Shown: in pieces, positions 1-10,612 of the stretch
Layout of the letters: every line of letters begins with the position of its first letter
Position numbering within the stretch: the stretch's first letter is position 1
Origin: Brachynemurus nebulosus
Lineage: Eukaryota; Arthropoda; Insecta; Neuroptera; Myrmeleontidae
Direction of reading: 5' to 3'
DNA: 64,000 bases
Assembly (NCBI GenBank): GCA_035578155.1
Contig: JAPWDM010000048.1
Span: 1,889,001-1,953,000, forward strand
The notes under the pieces: generated by a model
What the model saw: only the letters and a program-made list of their open reading frames with translations
Database searches by the model: none
Told to the model about the DNA's origin: nothing
Translations under genes and position numbers: made by a program

Positions 1-316
1 TGGTGCAGAACATCTTGACGTATCTCTACATGTTCCGCCAAAAGTCTATCACCTTCTTTTGGATTCCCGGACATGTAGGGATACATGGCAATGAACTCGC
101 CGACCAGGCAGCACGTCATGCAGCCGAAGTCGGTGAGCCACAGGACATTGCCATACGCCCAGAGGATCTGAGAGTGTGCATTAGATCCGCGATCGATCAG
201 AAATGGCAACGTGAGTGGAACAACCTCACGGCTAAGCTCAGACAGATGAAACCTGAGGTCCGAAGAATTTCGACACCTGTAAATCTGAGCCGGCGAGAAA
301 GAGTGGCCCTGACGCG
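1..316 (+). pseudogene. Jockey-type non-LTR retrotransposon, RNase H fragment
   Basis: The frame from base 3 encodes the end of a reverse-transcriptase polyprotein. It reads FFWIPGHVGIHGNELADQAA, the usual C-terminal RNase H motif of Jockey/I-type elements (W.PGH.GI.GNE.AD..A), followed by LSRRERVALTR, which normally precedes the cysteine/histidine tail of these proteins. The tail is missing because an LTR starts at 317. The upstream part lies outside the window. It is a truncated relic, and there is no sign of an intact gene. Confidence 0.8.
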
Positions 317-679
317 AATAATAGTAGTCAATATCCCGAAATAGTTTTTAAAAAATTTATTTTTCAAATTACATATTAATGTTAACTACTTGAATTCTAA
401 AATTGGATTGATTTATTTTTCAAGTACCAAATATCTATTACAGTTTTGTTTTCATATTCGTACGTGTTCAATTTGGTTTTTACAAATAATTTTTATTACA
501 TAATTACATTATGCGACAAATAAGTTTCTTGAGAAAAATAATTGAGATGACATACAAAAGATACATGATTTTAATATAAACAATAAAATATGCAATTAAT
601 GTTAAAATTGAAATGAAATGATTTATTTTAATTAAATATTAATTTTTATATTTTAAATGTAAGGGGTGATTCCATAACT
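317..679 (-). repeat. 3' LTR of the errantivirus-like element
   Basis: This 363-bp copy aligns without gaps to 10246-10608. Differences are seen at the outermost base at 317, near 328 and near the other end (CATAACT against CATTACT). On the minus strand it begins AGTTATGGAATCACCCC. It directly follows the polypurine tract. Confidence 0.92.
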
Positions 680-690
680 CCTCCCGCCTT
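680..690 (-). other. Polypurine tract
   Basis: On the minus strand the purine-rich run GGCGGGAGG lies immediately before the 3' LTR start AGTTATGG, the expected position for plus-strand DNA priming. The env stop codon TAA (689-691) overlaps its upstream edge. Confidence 0.75.
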
Positions 691-2305
691 AAGTGTGAAG
701 TGAGGGCCACATTAGTTGGGCAGTTTGGCGTCCACTTGGGGCCGGAACTTCTACTACAGGAATATTTACAGGTCCAGGGATTTTCTGGTTTTTCTTCTTT
801 TTGTAGTACTTTAAGAAGCGAAGTATTCCAGATATGATAATGGTAATGGAAAATAAGATTGACGTAGAGAACAGGTAAGTATTAGATTGTGTTGTTTTAG
901 TTTTCAGCAATACGATGGCTTCGTTGTTTTCGATGGCCATTTTGTTTAATTTTGTAAATGTAAAATGTTCAATTAATTTTGTATTATTTATTACATTGAA
1001 TACGGTAGGTAATATTTGGATAGAGTCCCAATGCACTGTATTCTTGCTTGAGTAAACGATACCGTTGATGTTTATGTTACAATTTTCGAAATGAATTAGA
1101 ATGGTTCCTTTTAGAGTTTTCTTTTTGATTCCGCAATCGGTTTCCATTGTGATTTCTGGACTGTTCGTGAGTAGTAAATAATTCGGTTCAATGATGCTGA
1201 TATCTTCTTGTAATTCGTTGTCCACCAGGTTACAATGTGCCTTTTCGTTCTTGATTAAGTTGATGATGCAATTTTCGGATTTAATTTTTTGAAAAGAGAT
1301 TTTCTTGCTGTGGTAGATTTGCTCAATGTTTTTGCATGGTTTGTCCAAAAATTGATAAATATATTCATTCATTAATAGGTATGGAAATGGTAAGTTAATG
1401 GTTAAGGATTTGTTAACAGGTAAGTTTTTCAGATGAAATAAGTCGAAATGATCGGGATCTAAGGTAGGTATTTGTACGACAAATATGATATTTGATTGAT
1501 TATAATACGCTTGTAATTCCAATAATTAGTAAATAAATTCGTCAGAAATAATATTAACTTTTTGTTTATTTAGTGTATCGAAAATGTAACGAATTTCGTT
1601 TGGTTCAAGTAATGTTTTGGAAATAATGTTTAATTTTGCGAGAACTATTGTTTCTGTAATTTCACGTAAATGATCGACTAATATTTCAATATTGGATAAA
1701 ATTTGATGGAAGTATTGACTAAATGTAAATAATACGGATGTTCGATCAATTTTACTTTTAAGTTGGTTTCCAAAATTATTCAAATAATTTTGCATAGAAT
1801 CTTGCTGATTATTAATGTGTGTCGAAATGTTATTAAGCCTTTCTAGCATTTTTTTATTGATTATTATTTGTTTATTTAATTGATTATTTACATCAATTTC
1901 ATTTGTTTTGATTGCATCTATTTGTTTATTAATTTCGACATAATCGTTATTGTCTAAGTTACCCGTGATCGTTTTGATTATAGTACCAAGGCCATTTATT
2001 ATTCCCCTTCTATTTCTAATTTTTGGTTTGATTAAATTAAGTTTATTTAGAAGTTCCGTAATCTATGTTTTGCTATTTCTATTGTAGGTTTAAGTTCATT
2101 GTAGCATTTACTTTGGTTTATTAATGTATTTAGATTTTCGTTAATTAATTTTACGTTAATTTCGTATTCCGTTATGTTTACGATATGAATTAATTTTAGG
2201 TGTCCATTTGTTAGTCTTGCTGTCCCAATTTTTAACGGTAAGAGTCCTTGACTGTTTGATAGGTCATGTATTTCTATTTTCTGCCCGATTACGAGGGTTA
2301 CCCTG
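689..2305 (-). pseudogene. env: Env-like glycoprotein gene of the errantivirus element, broken
   Basis: This is the third gene of the element and matches the F-type envelope proteins of insect errantiviruses. Visible hallmarks are a basic cleavage-like site followed by a glycine-rich hydrophobic stretch (minus strand, near 1993-2025, RRGIINGLG), a helical region (about 1526-1950), a C-terminal membrane anchor (hydrophobic, about 790-870) and a short lysine-rich cytoplasmic tail. An in-frame TAA at 1526-1528 interrupts the frame, and a frame change occurs near 2065. The 5' limit is uncertain. The family mediates membrane fusion and entry into insect cells; this copy is inactive as it stands. 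Confidence 0.72.
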
Positions 2306-2409
2306 AAATTTACGTTTTGGTTTTAATTTAGATTTGTGTACTGTTCGTTTGTTAGTAGTTAGTGTTACTTTGTTATTTTTAGTTACAGTATATTTAGTAA
2401 ATTTGGGGT

Positions 2410-5136
2410 CTAATTTGTTTCTGTGATTGTCTTTTTCGTAAACTGTTTCAGTTTCGTTGTAGTCAAGGGATTTTGTTTATTCGTATTTAATCTATTTATT
2501 GTTTTTTCTTTAATTTGTTTTTGTCTATTTTCGATTTCTTTACACAAATCACAGGTAGTTCGTAGTTGATTTAGGTAGTCGTGTTCTGATTGTACTTGGT
2601 CAAGTTGTAATGGGTTTTTATTTGTGTAATGTCCGTTTTTTAATTCGAATGGGGTTAATTTTGTTTGGCTGTGTATTGAGTTATTGTACGTTATCAGGGA
2701 TTCGTCTAAAATTTCTTGTGGGCTTTTGTTTTTGTCTTTGTTATAAATAATTCTATAGATTTCTGTAAGAGTGGAATGAAATCTTTCTATGGGTGAATTA
2801 CCGGTTGAATTTTTAGGGGTTGTAAAGTGAACATTAATGTCGTAAAATTTTAGAAAATCTTTGAAAATGGATGATGTAAATTCGAGAGCTTGGTCACTGA
2901 CTAATTTTTTGGGTACACCGTGTTGACTTATAAAATATTTTAGGTTATTGATTACGTTTAGACTGCTTCTGGTTTGTAAAATGTAAGCAGCAGCAAATTT
3001 TGAAAATTTGTCGATTATTGTAAGTATGTTTTCATTGTGAATCGAGAAAATATCTATGTGAATAATATCTAAAGGTTTGGACGGTGTTTCGGATATTTCA
3101 AATCTTATATTTTGGGGGTGTCTTTCGTATTTATTTGTTTGACAGAGTTCGCAATTATTAATTATTTTTGTGATCTTATTTTTCATATTAGGAAAGTACC
3201 ATTCTCTTTTGAGATGTTCTAACGTTTCATTTATGCCTCTGTGGTTGGATTTTTCATGGTATTCCTGAATTACTTGTTCTTGTCGGTCGTCTTCTACTAC
3301 GTCATTCAATTTTATTGTGCATCGTACTAATCGAAATCTACCATTAGAAAAGAATTTTGAATAAACTTGCTGAACTATTTTAAAAGTATTATCGTCAGTA
3401 TAAACGGCGGTTAATTTTTTGGGGTTTAAGTATTGTTTGAAAATATTTATTATTGTTTGTTCGTTGTCTAAGTCGGGTTTTTTGAAAATTCTGCGTCTTT
3501 TAGTTCCGAATAAAATGTTAAATGTCATTGGGGGTTTCACTACGTTATTAGTTTTAGTAAGGATTAGTTGTTCGGAAAATTCATTTACAGGTCGTTCAGA
3601 AATTGGAATACCGTCGTTTAAATTTTCAATTGCTGAGTGGATAGTTGAAGATGAAGACGAGGATAAATCACCAACATTGTTTTCAAGTGATTCCGTTTCG
3701 TTCATGTTTACTTCTATTTGGGATAATGCGTTGGCATTAGTATTACATTTACCTTTTTTGTATACAATTTCATAATCAAACTCTTCGAGTTTGAGTCTCC
3801 ATCGAACCAATTTCGAATTCGGTTCTTTAAGTGACATAAGCCAGGTTAAGGGCTTATGGTCAGTAACTATTCTGAACTTTCGGCCGAATAAATACGGGCG
3901 AAAGTATTTGGTAGCCCATACAATTGCAAGAAGTTCTCTTTCAATTGTCGAATAGTTCTATTCACTTTTGGTTAATGTTCTACTAGCGTAGCAAATCGGT
4001 TTATGGGACCCTATTGGTCCTTGAGATAACACAGCACCGAGAGCTACGTTGCTCGCATCTGTGGTTAAATTAAACGGTTTTGAAAAATCCGGGTATTGTA
4101 ACAATGGGTCATTACACAAAATATTTTTGCACATTTCAAAACATTCTATATATTTACTATCAATTTTGATACCTTTGTCTTTACGTAAACATTCTGTAAG
4201 TGGTTTAGTCAGTTTGGCAAAGTCTTTAACAAATTTTCGGTAGTAACCGAGGAGACCTAGAAAAGATTTAATTTGTTTTTGTGTTCGAGGCAACGGAAAA
4301 TTTTGAATACACTTAATTTTGTCTGGGTTTGGTTTGACTCCCTCTGATGTTACTAAATGACCTAGAAACGCTATTTCCTTGTGGAAAAATTCGGACTTGT
4401 CCAATTGTACTTTTAGATTGGCTTCCCTGAGTCTATCAAACACGGCAGTTAAGTTTTCAACATGTTCTTGTAGTGACGTGGAGAACACGATAATATCATC
4501 CATGTACACTAAGCAAATTTTTCCTTGTAAGTCCCGTAGGACGTTATCCATGACTCTCTGGAATGTACTCGGAGCATTCTTTAGGTCAAAGGGCATGCGA
4601 ACGAATTCGTATAACCCATGGTTAACACTGAAAGCTGTTTTAGGGATGTCTTCTGGTTGTACCTCAATTTGGTGAAAACCAGAAGCTAAGTCGAGAGTAC
4701 TAAAATATAAACTTTTTCCCAATTTATCTAATATGTCCGTTATGTTCGGAAGTGGATATTTATCGTCAACAATCTTTTCGTTAAGTCGTCTGTAGTCGAC
4801 CACTAATCTCCACTTCTGTTTTCCGGAAGCGTCTAATTTTTTCGGTACAATCCAAATTGGTGAACTCCAAGGGGAGAAACTAGGACGTATAATTCCTTGA
4901 TCTAACATTTTGGATATTTGTTTTTGTACCTCTTCTTTATGCACTTCGGGAAATCTATACGATTTAGTATGTATGGGTATGTTGTCTTTAGTTTTAATGG
5001 CATGTTTAATTTTATTTGTAAAAGTTAAATCCTGATTTTCTTTAAAGAAAATATCTTCATATTTTCTACATAATTTACAAATTGCGTTTTTTTCTTCTAG
5101 ATTTAAATGGTCTACTCTTATTGGCGAATTTCCAAA
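2410..5136 (-). pseudogene. pol: Pol of the errantivirus element: RT, RNase H and integrase with a premature stop
   Basis: One minus-strand frame runs through the linker (about 4945-5136), reverse transcriptase, RNase H and integrase. RT motifs include a DKYPLP-like block, the finger motif with MPFDLKNAP (glycine is usual before LKNAP) and the catalytic LVYMDDIIVF near 4500. RNase H has LTTDAS and, after an in-frame TAG at 3958-3960, a VTDHKPL block. Integrase has a His-His-Cys-Cys zinc finger (HEKSNH..CELCQ, near 3150-3280) and the D,D,E triad in HIDIF, SDQALEF and SPIERFH. SDQG is more usual than SDQA. The frame is otherwise open, so the TAG is the main break, apart from the large insertion upstream of the RT. 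Confidence 0.88.
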
Positions 5137-5248
5137 AGTGAAACTGGAAATACGCTATTACAGTAGGTGTCATGACGGGACCTAAGCCCGGGATCATAAC
5201 AGAAATGTGTTTTGAGGTCCCTAGAATACGGAAATGATATTGATTAAA

Positions 5249-5251
<3 letters not shown>

Positions 5252-5338
<87 letters not shown>
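5252..5338. repeat. (AT)n microsatellite
   Basis: An almost pure TA dinucleotide run of about 87 bp. Apparent long Ile-Tyr reading frames here are artefacts of the repeat. It is followed by GTGTGTGTCGCC. Confidence 0.98.
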
Positions 5339-5346
<8 letters not shown>

Positions 5347-5989
5347 CGCCACGATAACTCTCGAACAAAACGTCTAATGCTTATGAAATTTTGTGTGCGG
5401 ACTGGATTCTGAATTGGCTCGGCTAAGTTCGTTAGCCAGACACGTCGGATGCCCAGAAGTAGGTTTTCTGGCCATTTTTTATCATTCGATCCTATCATAA
5501 GACAGTTCGATTTTTACATCGTTGAAAAGGAAAAAAAAAATTATGAAGAAAATATTCTTATAATTTTCTTTCTATTTTAAGAATTTTTCGAGAAAATGTA
5601 AATTTTCACCATTATATTATTAGTTTTCTTTCTTTGTTAGTCTAATAAGTAATTTATATTTATTTCTCAGTTCTTTATGAAGTATAAAAATATTTCACTT
5701 TTTTATTAAAGAATTTTGTGAAAACAAGTGAAGTCTATTCACATAAATGTGTTATAACACACATACATGTATAGAGTTTTGTTTTTCATTTATTGCATTA
5801 TAATTAGCATGGTTCTATCTCATGTTGAAAAATGTAAATTAAACAGATTTTCTAAGCTAATGTAGAGAAGAATTTTTTTTTTTTTTATTGAATTTTTAAG
5901 TAAACAAGAAATTGGAGATTATATTATGATATAATATTATTAAATATGAAACAAAACAAAATATGTACAATGTACATATGTATGCACGG

Positions 5990-7171
5990 AAAAATATTTT
6001 GAATCGATTTTGAAAATTTTTTCACTAATAATTAATAATGTTAAAAAATTAAACCATTTCAAATGGATTTAAGGTATTTTATGTGAGGTAAAGGTTTTCG
6101 GGACCTAAAAAGGCCAGAAATTAATTAACCAATCGATCTTAAAAAAATTTTTCACAGTTAGTAAGTTAAAGTATTTGAATTAATTAATTAAATGATGTCC
6201 GCAAGAAGCTTACGGACTGCCATAAGTTATATGAGATCCTTAGAACCCTTTTCTTACTGTTAGAGTACTTGACTTGTATGAGTTTCGCCAGGATTTACTG
6301 ATCCCATAATTGTAAAAAATAAACTAAACGACCAATTTTAAAAATTTCTTCACTGTTACAGAGCTAAACTATTTTAGATAGATTTAGAATACATTATGTA
6401 AGGTCCGCCAGGGTCCACAGGACCCAAAAGTGTCAAAAATAAACTAACTGACCGATTTTGAAAATTTTTTCACTGTTACAGAGCTAAACTATTTTAGATA
6501 AATATCGATTACGTTATGTAAGGTCCGCCTGGGTCCATAGGACCCAAAAGTGTCAAAAATAAACTGCCTGATCGATTTTGAAAATTTTTTCACTGTTACA
6601 GAGTTAAACTGTTTTAGATAAATATAGATTCCGTTATGTAAGGTCTGCCAGGATCCATAGGATCCAGAAGTGTCAAAAATAAACTAACTGACCGATTTTG
6701 AAAATTTTTTCACTGTTACAGAGCTAAACTATTTTAGATAAATATAAATTACGTTATGTAAGGTCCACCAAGGTCCATAGAACCCAAAAGTGTCAAAAAT
6801 AAACTAACTGACCGATTTTGAAAATTTTTTCACTGTTACAGAGCTAAACTATTTTAGATAAATATAGATTGCGTTATGTAAAGTCTGCCAGGGTCCATCG
6901 GATCCAAAAGTGTCAAAAATTAACCGACCGATTTTGAAAATTTTTTCACTGTTGGGGAGCTAAGCTATTTTAGATACATATAGATTACGTTATGTAAGGT
7001 CTGACAGTGTCAGTAGGACCTAAAAGTGTCAAAAATAAAATAGCTGACCGATTTTGAAACTTTTTTACTATTACCGAGGTAAACTATTTTAGATAGGTAC
7101 AGGTTGTGTTATCTGAGATCCACAACTGTCCTGCGGATGCAAATGCGGCGTAAAATGCTACACAACGGGTT

Positions 7172-7235
<64 letters not shown>

Positions 7236-7545
7236 CATAAAGTCCGCCTAGAATATACGGTCGAGCTGATTTTTTAATGAGGTCCACTGGGATCTTGCAG
7301 ATCCGAAAACGCCAGTAATAAGCTATCGAACCGATGCAAAAAAATTTCTCACTGCTAGAGAACTAAATTATTTTAGATGGATACAACTATGCTGCACAAA
7401 ATTCGTTCGGGTTCTTGGGTCCCTAAAAATACCAAAACTAATTACCCAGCCGATTTTAAAAATTCTTTTACTCTTAGAAAGCTAAACTATTTTAAATAGG
7501 TACAGGTCTTAGATGAGATCCGCCAGTGCCCAAGATTTGGAAATT
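5990..7545 (+). repeat. About 120-bp tandem satellite inside the pol insertion
   Basis: The block CACTGTTACAGAGCTAAACT recurs at 6351, 6471, 6591, 6711 and 6831, an exact 120-bp period, with weaker copies near 6946 and 7066 and degenerate copies before 6340 and after 7290. Each unit also carries GGTCCGCCAGGGTCCATAGG-like and AAAAGTGTCAAAAATAAACT-like parts. Central copies are the most alike and edge copies decay, the pattern expected of unequal exchange. The array is interrupted by an (AT)n tract at 7176-7233. Confidence 0.93.
7176..7233. repeat. (AT)n microsatellite within the 120-bp array
   Basis: A TA run of about 58 bp flanked on both sides by degenerate 120-bp satellite units. Confidence 0.97.
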
Positions 7546-7560
7546 CGCTATGTTATGCAG

Positions 7561-8322
7561 ATGCTGCGACAGGGGTATTAATTTAGTAATATCGTCATTG
7601 TCGTTATTATCGCCAAACTGGTTTGATATTGGAAAATTATGAAATTCTGTGTAACTGTTTGAAAATTTTTCTACTCGTAGGGGTTGTTCAATAAATAGTT
7701 ATTGTGGTAAGTATGAGAAATTTATTACTTCTATTGAAGAATACCAATTTTTTGATTTGTAAATTCCTTCAGGTATAATTAACTGTTTTTTTATTTCAGT
7801 GGGTCTAATATATATGTCACCGTTTTCAACGTCTACAGGTAAGTATGCAATTAATTTACTACGTGGAGGTACATTATAAATTTTTGACATGAAATTCGGC
7901 TTATAAAGTAAAGGTAAGTTTGCATGTTTTGTTTCTAAAGTTTGATTTTGTAAATTAATTTTAGCTTGTAATTGTTGCATTAATTCTAAACCGATTAAAC
8001 CATCAAAATATTTGTGAAATTTGAAAAGTAAGAATTTCATTGGTTCAGTAGTATTGAATTCTTCTAAACCATTGAGTGTAATTTGTTTATTCACAATATG
8101 TTTGTTGAAAACTGTGGTGATGGTAATAGGGTTAATTTTTTCGGTTAGATTTGAGGGTATAAGTTCAGGATTCAAAAATGAACTACTACTTCCTGTATCG
8201 ATTAAAAATTTTAATGGTGGTTGGTTTTTTATGTGTATATGAATGTATGGTAGTAAATTTGTTGAGTGGTTATTTATATCTAAAAAACCGATTTGTTCAC
8301 CGAGGCTAGTTATTGAAAATTT
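7561..8322 (-). pseudogene. Aspartic protease region of the errantivirus pol
   Basis: The frame entered from the end of gag by a -1 shift reads through KFLIDTGSSSSFLNPE (near 8165-8215), the DTG active-site loop of a retropepsin. It continues to about 7702, where an in-frame TAA (7699-7701) interrupts it. Similarity to errantiviral protease-RT linker continues past the stop to about 7560, where the satellite insertion begins. The protease would mature Gag and Pol polyproteins in an intact element. Confidence 0.75.
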
Positions 8323-9838
8323 TCATCATCTATTTCGTGTATTGGTGTATTAGTTATGTCATAGTCGTAATAATTTTGCGATTCTGTATATTGGTCAAGG
8401 TTCTGATAATGATTTTGAGAGACGGGTTCATATGTGTGATTGAAGTCGAAACTTGGATCATCCTGTATGGGATAATTTTGTTCGTAATTTTTAATGTTTT
8501 GATTAAAATTATGTAATTCATTATCTAAAGTTAAATCTTGTATATTATTTACTGTATCATTTTCAACATTAAATAATTCTTTTGACTGAAAATTGGGTGG
8601 GCCAGATTGTCTAAAATAATTATTTGGTCGAATAATTTGTTGTGTGCTTTGGGGTTTATGTATTACTGTATTTCCCGTTCGTGTGTCCATTGGTGTTGGT
8701 TTGTATATTGTCCTGTCTTGTGTGTTCTGTGTGTTTTGGGTATTTATTGGTGGTCGATTAAATGTTAGACGAGGAAAATTTTGAGGATTTGGTCTGAAAT
8801 TTTGATTAAATTGTGACGTATATTGTGCCGATCTAAAATTATTATTTGGTGGGTTTGGAAATGCTGGACGGAAATACTGAACGTTAGGTGGATAATTTGG
8901 TGAATAGTTTACCATAGGTTTTCTATTTATGTGTGTATTGTGTGTATTGTGTGAAACTGTTTTGTTATTAGATGTAAAATTTGTTGTTTTCATATAGTAT
9001 GTGTTTTGTTCCCGTAAACAATAATTTAAAGCGTCAGATAATGAGTTTGGTCTCATTGCCCTAATTGTACTTCCTAGTGGTTCCTTTAAACCGCTTGGAA
9101 ATGTATTGAGACACATTTTTTGATATAATCTATGTTTAGCATTAATAACATTAACGTCAGTTTCGTGTACTTTTACATGATTGACCATTGTCGTAAATAT
9201 TTCAATAATTTTGGAATAAAAGTTTTCTACACTTTCGTTTGACTGTCTAAGAAGGTGCAAATCTCTAATTAATGAAGTTTCATTACGTTTATCAGAATAA
9301 TGTACGATTAGATTCGATTTTATTTGTTCCCAATTTACTGGAGTACCGTACATATTCAGTACTTCGTTTGCCGGTCCAATAATTTTGTTACGTATTGCTC
9401 GTAAAATAATTTTATTATAACTTGTGCCATCTACGTCTCGCATAAAACTAAGAATTTCCTCAGCATTATTTAGAAAATCGTACAACAGACGGGGGTTTCA
9501 ATCAAATGTAGGAAGGTCTTTGACTGCATCCGGTATACGTAAACTATTGAAAATTTCGGTAGGGTTTGCCATATTTGAAATATTAATTCTATCACTTGTA
9601 TTATTTTTATTACTTAAATCTAAATTATTTGCTAAATTTATTTCAATCGTATTTAAGCGTGAATTTATTTCAATATTACTTAAATTATTTTCAAAATTTA
9701 TTTCAATGTTACTTAAATTATTTTCTAAATTTAATTCGGTATTACTTAAACTAGGTTCTCCGTATTCAGCGGAATTAATATTAGATTCTTCAAAAATAAC
9801 ACTACCGTTTTCCGCGGCGTCAGTATTATTTCGACGAA
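8310..9838 (-). pseudogene. gag: Gag of the errantivirus element, with in-frame TGA
   Basis: The main part (8310-9485, 391 aa open) matches errantiviral capsid proteins in layout: a capsid-like helical half (blocks such as VENFYSKIIEIFTTM and LKEPLGSTIRAM), then an Asn/Pro/Gln-rich disordered half rich in NP..FRP repeats instead of zinc knuckles. The same frame extends upstream past a TGA at 9498-9500 to a Met at about 9570 and a charged region with LSNIEIN-type repeats (9600-9838). The TGA falls inside the conserved LPTFD..P start of the capsid domain. The true start is uncertain because the frame is closed just upstream of 9838. Confidence 0.8.
8316..8322 (-). promoter_or_regulatory. Candidate -1 ribosomal frameshift heptamer between gag and pro
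   Basis: In the gag frame the minus strand reads A AAT TTT immediately before CAA TAA (stop 8310-8312). This fits the X XXY YYZ slippery pattern, and a -1 shift leads directly into the open protease frame. Gag-pol expression by -1 frameshifting is usual in errantiviruses. A downstream stimulatory structure was not evaluated. Confidence 0.6.
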
Positions 9839-9847
9839 TATTATAAT

Positions 9848-10228
9848 ATGGTGAAATTACTTTTTATAATTTCGATGGAACTAATTTCGGGGATTTTGAC
9901 ATATAGGAAGAAAATGAAATGAACAAATATAAAATCAATTTGGACTCACCTTACTAGAGCGAATATCCAAAATATTATCTGCATTTCTCTTCTTTGTAGG
10001 TTTCGTTGGAAATTGAAGGTTTGAAAACCACCAGTTCGATGTTCCGTCGAGCTGTATTTCCAGTTGTTGTCGGATGATGTGATTATTTTCCACAAAATAC
10101 CAATAAACCGTTGATACGAAGTAATGTTTCACGATAAACCGTCGTTACTTTATAACTTCACGAAAAACTTAATCACAGATTGTTGAAACGATTTTTGATT
10201 GTTACAACAATGAAAGGTGACAACAATG
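9848..10228. other. Errantivirus 5' leader
   Basis: This is about 380 bp between the gag frame and the primer-binding site, in the position of the untranslated leader. On the minus strand a short ATG-initiated frame begins near 9903 and closes within 13 codons. I see no further feature. Confidence 0.5.
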
Positions 10229-10245
10229 ATCCGAACGACTGCGCC
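10229..10245 (-). other. tRNA primer-binding site
   Basis: Immediately after the 5' LTR the minus strand reads GGCGCAGTCGTTCGGAT. The GGCGCAGTCG core is the primer site used by 17.6/297-type errantiviruses, generally assigned to tRNA-Ser. Confidence 0.7.
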
Positions 10246-10608
10246 GATAATAGTAATCAATATCCCGAAATAGTTTTTAAAAAATTTATTTTTCAAATTA
10301 CATATTAATGTTAACTACTTGAATTCTAAAATTGGATTGATTTATTTTTCAAGTACCAAATATCTATTACAGTTTTGTTTTCATATTCGTACGTGTTCAA
10401 TTTGGTTTTTACAAATAATTTTTATTACATAATTACATTATGCGACAAATAAGTTTCTTGAGAAAAATAATTGAGATGACATACAAAAGATACATGATTT
10501 TAATATAAACAATAAAATATGCAATTAATGTTAAAATTGAAATGAAATGATTTATTTTAATTAAATATTAATTTTTATATTTTAAATGTAAGGGGTGATT
10601 CCATTACT
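10246..10608 (-). repeat. 5' LTR of the errantivirus-like element
   Basis: 363 bp, ungapped match to 317-679. On the minus strand it starts AGTAATGGAATCACC. It is followed on the + strand by CGCG (10609-10612), the same four bases that precede 317. Confidence 0.92.
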
Positions 10609-10612
10609 CGCG

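Larger units (their letters stand above)
5137..7560. mobile_element. Satellite-bearing insertion within the errantivirus pol
   Basis: Coding similarity of the protease side stops near 7560 and resumes in the RT linker near 5136. Between them lie about 2.4 kb with no pol sequence, two (AT)n tracts and a roughly 120-bp tandem array. The ends carry a short inverted match, GCGAATTTCCAAA at 5124-5136 and its complement at 7536-7548, which could be terminal repeats, although the left one overlaps apparent pol codons. No transposase is present and the exact borders are uncertain. After the left (AT)n comes GTGTGTGTCGCCACGATAAC, nearly the same flank as after the (AT)n at 23051. Confidence 0.55.
317..10608 (-). 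mobile_element. Errantivirus-like Gypsy LTR element, full length but decayed
   Basis: The element reads on the minus strand as 5' LTR (10246-10608), primer-binding site, gag, protease, reverse transcriptase/RNase H/integrase, env, polypurine tract and 3' LTR (317-679). Both sides carry the 4-bp duplication CGCG (313-316 and 10609-10612). The gene order with a third env-like gene, the LTR 5' end AGTTA/AGTAA, the primer site GGCGCAGTCG and the CGCG target all fit insect errantiviruses (Gypsy/17.6/ZAM group). The LTRs differ at three visible positions in 363, so insertion looks recent, yet gag, protease, RT-RNase H and env each carry an in-frame stop, and a satellite-bearing insertion splits pol. 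This copy should not make functional products. Flanks are a Jockey fragment on one side and a BEL/Pao fragment on the other. Confidence 0.9.

Noticed and set aside
5075..5498. Long reading frames rich in alternating Ile-Tyr (also near 7084, 22899 and 24409)
   Set aside because: They are translations of (AT)n microsatellites and vanish outside the repeat.
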